From the NCBI RefSeq assembly GCF_002959965.1, contig NZ_PREV01000027.1, positions 806,001 to 870,000 on the forward strand: a stretch of 64,000 nt of DNA, read 5' to 3'. Made by a program: the position numbers and the translations under genes. Under the pieces are notes generated by a model. The model saw only the letters and a program-made list of their open reading frames with translations. It had not been told where the DNA came from and searched no databases. This stretch comes from Microbulbifer pacificus. Its GTDB lineage: Bacteria; Pseudomonadota; Gammaproteobacteria; Pseudomonadales; Cellvibrionaceae. This document shows positions 58,097 through 64,000 of this stretch, in pieces (positions within the stretch are counted from its first letter, which is position 1; each line of letters opens with the position of its first letter).

Positions 58097-58190
58097 CCGG
58101 GTGCTCTCTTGTGAGACCTTCCGCGAGAGGGACCTCGCGGAAGAGCCCCCAGGGATGGGTTCACGGCGTGTCTCACAAGAGAGCACCCGG
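58097..58190. repeat. 94-bp nested inverted repeat between ahpC and ahpF
   Basis: The 21 bases at 58097-58117 are the exact reverse complement of 58170-58190. Immediately inside the left arm, CTTCCGCGAG (58118-58127) pairs with CTCGCGGAAG (58134-58143). The element thus forms a long outer stem with an inner hairpin. It resembles dispersed intergenic repeats (miniature-element type); I see no clear target-site duplication. In the transcript it would form a strong structure between ahpC and ahpF. Confidence 0.85.
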
Positions 58191-58204
58191 TAGCGGCGGC
58201 GCCA

Positions 58205-58251
58205 CTGAACTCTATTCAGAGCTCAGATTTGTTGCGGGCCGGAGCCCGCAG
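58205..58251. repeat. Two small hairpins downstream of ahpC
   Basis: CTGAACTC with GAGCTCAG (58205-58226, one mismatch) and GCGGGC with GCCCGC (58234-58249, loop CGGA). The second is flanked by a GTAGC-type end, loosely like REP elements. They lie just after the ahpC stop and may protect or end its message. Confidence 0.55.
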
Positions 58252-58258
58252 CTACTCG

Positions 58259-58825
58259 TTAGATCTTGCCTACGAGGTCCAGAGAAGGAGCGAGGGTTTC
58301 TTCACCTTCTTTCCACTTGGCCGGGCAAACTTCCCCCGGGTGGGCGGCAACGTACTGGGCGGCTTTGATCTTGCGCAGCAGGTCCTGGGCGTCGCGGCCG
58401 ATACCGCCGGCGTTGATCTCAACAATCTGGATCTTGCCTTCCGGGTCGATGACGAAGGTGCCGCGATCAGCGATGCCTTCTTCCTCGATCATCACTCCGA
58501 AGTTGCGGGTGATGGTGCCGGTGGGGTCGCCGATCATCGGGAATTGGATCTTGCCGATGGTGTCGGAGGTGTCGTGCCACGCCTTGTGGGTGAAGTGGGT
58601 ATCGGTGGATACGGAGTAGATTTCTACCCCCAGCTTCCGGAACTCCTCGTAGTTGTCCGCCAGGTCACCCAGCTCGGTCGGGCACACGAAGGTGAAGTCC
58701 GCGGGGTAGAAGAACACTACGGACCACTTGCCTTTCAGGTCCGCGTCGGTCACGTCGAAGAAATCGCCAGACTGGTAAGCCTTGGCTTTGAACGGTTTGA
58801 CTTCACTGTTGATGTAATTAGCCAT
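58259..58825 (-). CDS. ahpC: Alkyl hydroperoxide reductase subunit C (peroxiredoxin)
   Basis: 2-Cys peroxiredoxin of 188 residues, full length. Peroxidatic Cys48 in [17 protein letters not shown] and resolving Cys167 in GEVCPAKW. It reduces hydrogen peroxide and organic hydroperoxides, with AhpF as electron donor. First gene of the ahpCF unit; typically induced by OxyR. Confidence 0.98.
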   Translation of the reverse strand: MANYINSEVKPFKAKAYQSGDFFDVTDADLKGKWSVVFFYPADFTFVCPTELGDLADNYEEFRKLGVEIYSVSTDTHFTHKAWHDTSDTIGKIQFPMIGDPTGTITRNFGVMIEEEGIADRGTFVIDPEGKIQIVEINAGGIGRDAQDLLRKIKAAQYVAAHPGEVCPAKWKEGEETLAPSLDLVGKI

Positions 58826-58896
58826 GGTATTTCCTTATCTCCTGAGAGAAGTGTTGCCCCGTGGTTTGGGGCGTGGGTTACTAGGTACGGGATAAA

Positions 58897-58920
58897 TACT
58901 ATTAGCGATTGATAGTCGAT
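58897..58920 (-). promoter_or_regulatory. Possible OxyR-type operator upstream of ahpC
   Basis: An AT-rich dyad with CTAT at 58899-58902 and ATAG at 58912-58915, the half-motifs of OxyR sites, although the 9-base spacing differs from the usual 7. It is 74-95 bases before the ahpC start. Weak match. Confidence 0.3.
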
Positions 58921-59086
58921 AAAAATTTTTGATTTTTATGGGTTTGATAGCCTGGGTTGATGGGGGCATGTAGTTCGATAGTTTTTCGATCGTTGGTGGG
59001 GTGGGCGCTATCCCTCAGACTTGGCGATGCCTTCGAAGCACCGAGGTATAAGGACCTGCAGGTCGAATTTCAGGGGAGAAGGAACC

Positions 59087-59716
59087 GTGGAAGACGTAGA
59101 TGAGGAAATCGGCTTGACTTCGGGAACCGGGGCCTCGACGAAATCAATAATGATCGCCGCACTCGCTGTTCAGGCGGTGGTTCTGCTCATCGCATGGGCC
59201 GGTCTGTACTTTGCTGGTATCGAGGTGTTGTGGGGTATCCATAGGGTACCTGTTTCCGGCGCATTGGGGTTGGTGGGTGCGCTGCTGAGTTATTGGATTG
59301 GCCGCGCCATCACCTGCTCCCATTCCGTCGCCGGTGTCACGCTGCGTGGACATTGTGAAAAATTACATCGGGTATTTCGTCACCTGACCTGGTGGCAGAT
59401 CGGCGCCCTGGCGCTGGCCGCAGGAATCTGTGAAGAGCTTTTGTTCCGCGGCTTTTTGCAACCATGGGTTACTTCGGTCAGCACACCCATTCTGGGGCTG
59501 CTGGTGGCATCTGTTGTCTTTGGTTTACTGCACTACGCCTCATTTATCTATTTTGCGATTACTGCCGTAATGGGGGTGATTCTTGGCGCGGTGTATTGGT
59601 GGAGTGAAAGCCTGATCGCCGTTGTTGTCTGGCACGGTGTGTATGATTTCATGGCGCTCGCGGTTCTCGCGAAGTATCCGCACCTGCTCGGGTTGCAGCG
59701 GGAAGTACCGGTATAG
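59087..59716 (+). CDS. CPBP family intramembrane metalloprotease
   Basis: 209 residues from the GTG at 59087, which has an excellent GGGAGAAGGAA site; longer frames upstream are not supported. Several membrane helices. The CPBP motifs are present: ICEELLFRGFLQPW (the EExxxR box), FGLLHYASF (His) and WHGVYDFMAL (His). Bacterial members cleave membrane substrates or help in peptide maturation or immunity; substrate here unknown. Stands alone between ahpC and the RND group. Confidence 0.88.
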   Translation: MEDVDEEIGLTSGTGASTKSIMIAALAVQAVVLLIAWAGLYFAGIEVLWGIHRVPVSGALGLVGALLSYWIGRAITCSHSVAGVTLRGHCEKLHRVFRHLTWWQIGALALAAGICEELLFRGFLQPWVTSVSTPILGLLVASVVFGLLHYASFIYFAITAVMGVILGAVYWWSESLIAVVVWHGVYDFMALAVLAKYPHLLGLQREVPV

Positions 59717-59745
59717 CGATATCCGCCTTCGCCGGTCTGGTGTAC

Positions 59746-60330
59746 TCAGAGCCAGAGCTGCAGGGTGAGTATCCAGATGGACCCTGTAACCGCCAACGCC
59801 AGTAGCGCCACCACACCATCATGGGCAACAAGCGCGAGTCCGAATGCAATGAGTGCGGCACCGGCGATGGTGGCGGAGAAGGGAAGTATTTCCATCGCGG
59901 GAAGTGCCAGTGCAATTGCTGTACACGCCAGCGCAATCAGGTAAGTTCCGCCTCGGTGCGTCAGCCAGGGCAGGCGGGGTTGCAGCCATTGGTCAACGAT
60001 CGCCGCCGGTCGCCGCAGCCACACCAGTGCCAGGTTAAACCGCTCTGCGCTTGTGGATTTTTGCAGAAGCCACTGTGGCAGCCAGAGATGCCGGCGAAAC
60101 AACAGCATCTGTACAGACGCGAGCAGAATCAATACTCCCATCAGCGTCGGCATCCCGGGGATACCTGATAACGGTGAAAACAGTATCAGTCCGGCAACGA
60201 GTATCACTGGGGCAAATGAACGTTGCCCCAACGCTTCAAGTACCTGCAATAGGGTGATGCGCCTGCACTCATGGGTAAGTTGCTGCAGCTGCTGCAGTAA
60301 CTGGCTCAGATTGCTAAATTCTTCCGGCAT
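59746..60330 (-). CDS. ExoD family membrane protein
   Basis: 194 residues. A helical cytoplasmic start (LSQLLQQLQQLTHE) precedes RITLLQVLEALGQRSFAPVILVAGLI and PLSGIPGMPTLMGVLILLASVQML, both typical of ExoD. Three to four membrane helices follow. ExoD was named for exopolysaccharide defects in Rhizobium; function unclear. Its ATG overlaps the stop of the RND pump gene by one base (TAATG), so it is translationally coupled. Confidence 0.87.
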   Translation of the reverse strand: MPEEFSNLSQLLQQLQQLTHECRRITLLQVLEALGQRSFAPVILVAGLILFSPLSGIPGMPTLMGVLILLASVQMLLFRRHLWLPQWLLQKSTSAERFNLALVWLRRPAAIVDQWLQPRLPWLTHRGGTYLIALACTAIALALPAMEILPFSATIAGAALIAFGLALVAHDGVVALLALAVTGSIWILTLQLWL

Positions 60331-63300
60331 TATGTGGCGCTTCGGCTATTCGGGTTCTGTTCCCGAGCGTGGCGCTCGTGCCACTCCAGTACAAATACGG
60401 TCAGTGCGGGCAACATGGTCAGGGTAACGATCGTTGCACCGATGATCCCGGCCATCACAATCACTCCCACTCCCCGGTAGAGCTCGGTACCGGCACCGGG
60501 CAGGAATACCAGTGGTGCCAGACCGCAGATGGTGGTAATGGTGGAGATGGCGATGGGGCGGAGGCGGGAGTCGACGGCTTCCTGTACCGCCTCCACCGCA
60601 CGCATCCCTTCATCCTTCACATTGGAAATGGCTCTGTGCACGATGAGAATCGGGTTGTTGACCACGGTGCCCATCAGGATCAGGAAGCCCAGCATCGAGA
60701 TCATGTCGAAGGGCTGATGGATACCTTCAAATCCGAGGTTGCGCAGTATCGCCCCAACAACGTTGAGGAGTGCCAGCCCGGCGATACCCCCGGCGATGCC
60801 CAATGGGATGGTTGTCATGATCAGCAATGGATAACCCCAGTGGGAAAAGATCCCGACCATCAGCAGATAAATAATGGCGAGTGCCACCAGGTAATTGCTG
60901 CCGAGTGATGCGCGGGTGGCATCCAGCTGATCTGCGGCGCCTGAAATATTCATGGATACTCCGAGAGGTACCTGTCCGCCGTCCCGCATGTATTGCACGA
61001 GCTCTGTGCGCACTTTTTCGACGCCGGTTTCCAGTGCCACCGAACGCGGGGGAATGATATTCAGCGTGACGGTACGACGGCCGTCGATGCGGCGCACGGT
61101 GGCGGTATCCACGGTTTCTTCGATGCGCGCCAGTTCAGATAGCGGCAGTACGGCGCCACTGGGGGTGTAGACAAAAATCTGTTCCAGGGTCTCGATGGTG
61201 GCTTGCGGGCCCTGCTGGTTGTACAGATAGATGTCAATTTTGTCGTCATCCATAAAGAATTCATTGACGAAGGCGCCGTCTGTCAGGGCGGCAACCGCAA
61301 ATCCTATGTCCTCCGCGCTCATGCCCACTTCCGCGGCGCGCTCCCATTTCGGCTTTACTTCCAGTAGCGGTTGCGCCAGAGAAAGGCTGGCCGGCTGGGT
61401 CTGAATATTCGGTTTGTCGAAGATTTCTTGCGCGCGACGGTAAGCGGTGCGGGCGACCTGATAGAGGTCGGCGAGATTGCTCCCGGAAATGTCGAGATTC
61501 ACACTGCGGGTACCACCGTCATTGCTGCTGATAATAGAGCCTCGGGTCGCGAAAGCGCGCATCCCCGGGTAGCGCTCGTACTTCTCCACAATAATCGCCA
61601 TCAACTCGTCGATATGTCGAGGGTCTTTGGTTTCGGCAATGATGCGCAGGCTTTGAGGAGACACACTGATAATGAAGAATTTCATTGCCGGTACTTCCGC
61701 CTCACCGCTGTCGAAGGCTTCCGGTTCATGATCCACATAGGGTAGGAAATACTCCTGCAATTCGAGACCGATTTCCGTCATGGTGGCGAGATTGTAGCCT
61801 GGGGGGGCATTCATACTGGCAAAGGTTTTCGCCTCCTCCCCCTCCGGCAGATATTCCGCTGGTGGTGTCAGTAGCAGGGCTATGGCCAGGTTGAATACAA
61901 CCGTGCTCGCGATACAACAGGTGCGGCGCAGGGGAGAGGCCAACAGCCACTGAATCCTGTGGATTATGACGTGACGCAGTCTGCTGTGCCTGATGTCGTC
62001 TGCGTTGGTACCGTCAAATTTGAGGCGCGCGCTGGCGGTAGGGATTACCGTGATCGCCACCAGCATGGAAACCAGAATTGAGGCGGAAATAGCGATGGCG
62101 ATATCGGAGTACAGTTGCCCGGCCTCCTCGGCGATAAATACGACCGGCAGAAATACCATCACTGTTGTAAGCGTCGACGCCAGTACCGCTGGCCAGACTT
62201 TTCTTACCCCGCTGATGGCGGCGTTGAGACGATCAAGGCCGCGGCGGCGTTCCAGCTCGATGCTTTCCAGCACCACGATGCTGTTGTCCAGTGTCATGCC
62301 TATGGAAAAGGCCACCCCGGCCAGGGAAATAACATTGATGGTCCGTCCGGCGATCAACAGACCGATAAACGCGGCAATCGTACAGATAGGAATCCCCGAT
62401 ACCCCCAGCGCCGTCGCGCGGAATGAACGCAGAAACCAGTACATGATGGCGGTGGCAAGGAGTGCTCCTAGGGCGAGGTTTTTCCATACATTGAATACCG
62501 AAGACTCCACATAGCCCACGTCGTCCGCGGTGAGCGAGAGTTTCATTCCCTGGGGCTCCAGCAATTCCCGATTGATCCGCTCAACTTCCTTCACCATCGC
62601 ACGCTTGATGTCGATGACGTTGGAGCCGCTCTCGCGCCGGATGGAAAGACTGATTACCGGCAGTCCGTTAACAAAGGCACTGCTGCGGATTTTGAAATGA
62701 TCCAGCGTGATCTCGGCCACATCACCGAGGCGTACAATGCCGTCACCGTCGCGGCGAAGTATCAGTGCGCGCAGCTCTTCCAGATCCTTGAAGCGTCCGA
62801 GCGTGCGCAAAAGATAGCGACGCTTTCCACTTTCCACCTCACCGCCGGAAATGTCCCGGTTGCGGGCGCTGATCACCGCGCGCACTTCTGCCAGGGTCAG
62901 ATTGCGTTCCACGAGCCGCTCCGGCTTCAGTCGAATCTGGATCTGGCGTTCTGCGCCGCCACCCACGTCCACCTGGGCCACGCCGGGCACACCGGACATC
63001 CGCGGGCGCACATTGTCTTCCACATAGTCCCGCAGCATGTCCATATCCAGGCCGCGAGGATTACCCGGAAGTGGCGATACCCGATAGTACATGAAGGCAT
63101 TGGAAGAAAAGGAGGTGGCGTACACCCGTGGTTCATCCACATTTTCGGGATAGGAGGGCACCTGGGTGAGGGCATTATTGACCCGGATCTGGGTTTCGAG
63201 AATGTCCACACCGAATGGAAATTCCAACTCGATGTCCGCGGAGCCGAGATCGGCAGTGGACTGCAGCTCCTGTAAATATGGAATGTTTCTTAAATATTCT

Positions 63301-63497
63301 TCTTGCTCGATCAGGATTTCCTTTTCGATATCCTGCGGGGTGGCACCGGGCCAGCTGGTGCGAATGGAGATGGTGCGCACTTCGAGGTCGGGAATCATCT
63401 GTACCGGGATACGGAGCGCGGCTACCACGCCGAGGATGGCAATGATCAGTACTGCGACGGTAACCAGAATGCCGTTCCTGACGATTTGCTCGAACAT
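60330..63497 (-). CDS. RND efflux pump inner-membrane transporter (AcrB/HAE1-like)
   Basis: 1055 residues with the usual twelve-helix RND layout. N-terminal helix (VAVLIIAILGVVAALRIPVQMIPDLEV) then SWPGATPQDIEKEILIEQEEYL; the helix with VAFSIGMTLDNSIVVLESIELE around 390-410 holds the proton-relay acids (IGMTLDNSIVVLE), and the second half repeats the pattern (MGTVVNNPILIVHRAI). Exports small molecules driven by proton motive force. Its ATG overlaps the adaptor stop by one base. Confidence 0.94.
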   Translation of the reverse strand: MFEQIVRNGILVTVAVLIIAILGVVAALRIPVQMIPDLEVRTISIRTSWPGATPQDIEKEILIEQEEYLRNIPYLQELQSTADLGSADIELEFPFGVDILETQIRVNNALTQVPSYPENVDEPRVYATSFSSNAFMYYRVSPLPGNPRGLDMDMLRDYVEDNVRPRMSGVPGVAQVDVGGGAERQIQIRLKPERLVERNLTLAEVRAVISARNRDISGGEVESGKRRYLLRTLGRFKDLEELRALILRRDGDGIVRLGDVAEITLDHFKIRSSAFVNGLPVISLSIRRESGSNVIDIKRAMVKEVERINRELLEPQGMKLSLTADDVGYVESSVFNVWKNLALGALLATAIMYWFLRSFRATALGVSGIPICTIAAFIGLLIAGRTINVISLAGVAFSIGMTLDNSIVVLESIELERRRGLDRLNAAISGVRKVWPAVLASTLTTVMVFLPVVFIAEEAGQLYSDIAIAISASILVSMLVAITVIPTASARLKFDGTNADDIRHSRLRHVIIHRIQWLLASPLRRTCCIASTVVFNLAIALLLTPPAEYLPEGEEAKTFASMNAPPGYNLATMTEIGLELQEYFLPYVDHEPEAFDSGEAEVPAMKFFIISVSPQSLRIIAETKDPRHIDELMAIIVEKYERYPGMRAFATRGSIISSNDGGTRSVNLDISGSNLADLYQVARTAYRRAQEIFDKPNIQTQPASLSLAQPLLEVKPKWERAAEVGMSAEDIGFAVAALTDGAFVNEFFMDDDKIDIYLYNQQGPQATIETLEQIFVYTPSGAVLPLSELARIEETVDTATVRRIDGRRTVTLNIIPPRSVALETGVEKVRTELVQYMRDGGQVPLGVSMNISGAADQLDATRASLGSNYLVALAIIYLLMVGIFSHWGYPLLIMTTIPLGIAGGIAGLALLNVVGAILRNLGFEGIHQPFDMISMLGFLILMGTVVNNPILIVHRAISNVKDEGMRAVEAVQEAVDSRLRPIAISTITTICGLAPLVFLPGAGTELYRGVGVIVMAGIIGATIVTLTMLPALTVFVLEWHERHAREQNPNSRSAT

Positions 63498-64000
63498 CAG
63501 CGGCTATCCATGTTGGGTATCGACGCGCGCTTGAGAATCACCTTCTGACCCGGTTGCAGGCTCTCATTGCCACGCACGATGACACGTTGACCGGCCTCTA
63601 CGCCCGACTGGATTTCGATCATGCCGTTGAAACTGAGCCCGGTGGTTACCTGCTGTTCCCTCACTTCTACTAACTCATCCCAGTCGACGCCGGGCGCGGC
63701 AACCCACACGGTAATACGTCCATCGGGGTAGCGCAGCACGGCGTCGCGGGGTACGGCGATACCCTGCCTGTCGCTTTTGATCTGAAGTACCGCGGAGGCC
63801 GACATACCCGGAATCAACGCCGTGGCAGGTTGCGCCGTGGTGTCGATGACGGTTCGTAACAGGAAGGTGCGACTGCTGCTGCGGCTCACCGGGACCCGAT
63901 GCTCCACACGGGTACTGAGTAGCTGACCGCTGTCCAGACTCACACGGATGGTGGTGTCGGCGTGAATACGGGGAAAGTACTGTTGCGGTACCTGGAAATC
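63497..64000 (-). CDS. RND efflux periplasmic adaptor (HlyD/MFP family), N-terminus beyond window edge
   Basis: The C-terminal 167 residues of an adaptor protein; the open frame continues past 64000 without a start. Visible parts: the beta-barrel region (LLSTRVEHRVPVSRSSSRTFLLRTVID, with LIPGMSASAVLQIKS) and the membrane-proximal part (GIAVPRDAVLRYPDGRITVWV, QVTTGLSFNGMIEIQSGVEAGQRVIVRGNESLQPGQKV), typical of MFPs. It links the pump to an outer-membrane channel, which is not in view. Confidence 0.9.
   Translation of the reverse strand, partial: DFQVPQQYFPRIHADTTIRVSLDSGQLLSTRVEHRVPVSRSSSRTFLLRTVIDTTAQPATALIPGMSASAVLQIKSDRQGIAVPRDAVLRYPDGRITVWVAAPGVDWDELVEVREQQVTTGLSFNGMIEIQSGVEAGQRVIVRGNESLQPGQKVILKRASIPNMDSR

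Noticed and set aside
56516..58114. 532-codon plus-strand frame
   Set aside because: Complement of ahpF; phase-matched shadow caused by high GC at third positions.

Overview
The window is a stretch of core chromosome from a GC-rich gammaproteobacterium. Gene order fits the Pseudomonadales/Cellvibrionales side of the class. The block nadB - rpoE(algU) - rseA/mucA - rseB/mucB - rseC - mucD - lepA - lepB - DUF4845 - rnc - era - recO and the block gacS - cysM - relA - mazG are both laid out as in Pseudomonas, but here they are joined directly, without pdxJ/acpS after recO and without rlmD between cysM and relA. A Microbulbifer-like marine organism is my best guess, from general character rather than from any search. 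I see no rRNA, tRNA, CRISPR array, insertion sequence or prophage.

Layout. 1-2391 (minus): lemA, two TPM-domain genes and a truncated membrane protein, a surface or envelope operon. 2479-5946 (plus): yaeQ, yajQ, a phytase/esterase-like exported protein, an Fe-S type uracil-DNA glycosylase homologue and ung; two palindromes of the REP type bracket ung. 5999-9545: ygfZ, sdhE-ygfX and nadB. 9633-16478: the sigma-E envelope-stress regulon core (rpoE, rseA, rseB, rseC, mucD), interrupted by a murein-peptide recycling pair (dipeptide epimerase and MpaA amidase) facing each other. Three candidate sigma-E promoters lie in this region. 16666-22406: lepA, lepB, DUF4845, rnc, era, recO. 22420-29616: a GacS/BarA-type hybrid kinase with a degenerate ATP-binding domain, then cysM, relA, mazG. 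29815-37764: adk, hemH, an H1-like Lys/Ala-rich protein, tsaB, uppP, a 3-hydroxyisobutyrate-dehydrogenase-like enzyme, a queuosine-mannosyltransferase-like glycosyltransferase, and trpS.

37801-49276: mostly minus-strand genes: an exported lipase-like hydrolase with a PH-like membrane protein, a DUF4136 lipoprotein, rdgC, a HAD phosphatase, ybaK, pepD and an RNase II family exonuclease, with gnd and a YCF48-like exported protein on the plus strand. 49626-55341: leucine dehydrogenase, a two-domain M16 lipoprotein peptidase and an exported amidohydrolase. 55556-58825 (minus): YceI, AhpF and AhpC, with a large nested inverted repeat between ahpC and ahpF. 59087-64000: a CPBP protease homologue and a translationally coupled RND efflux set (adaptor, pump, ExoD-like protein); the adaptor runs off the right edge.

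The region is largely housekeeping. The points most worth following are the GacS-like kinase that lacks the N-box asparagine, the murein-recycling pair inside the sigma-E cluster, the nested repeat between ahpC and ahpF, the bacterial DUF3524 glycosyltransferase, the PH-domain/lipase pair and the coupling of an ExoD-like protein to an RND pump. Start codons were chosen by hand from ribosome-binding sites and family lengths and may differ from automated calls.
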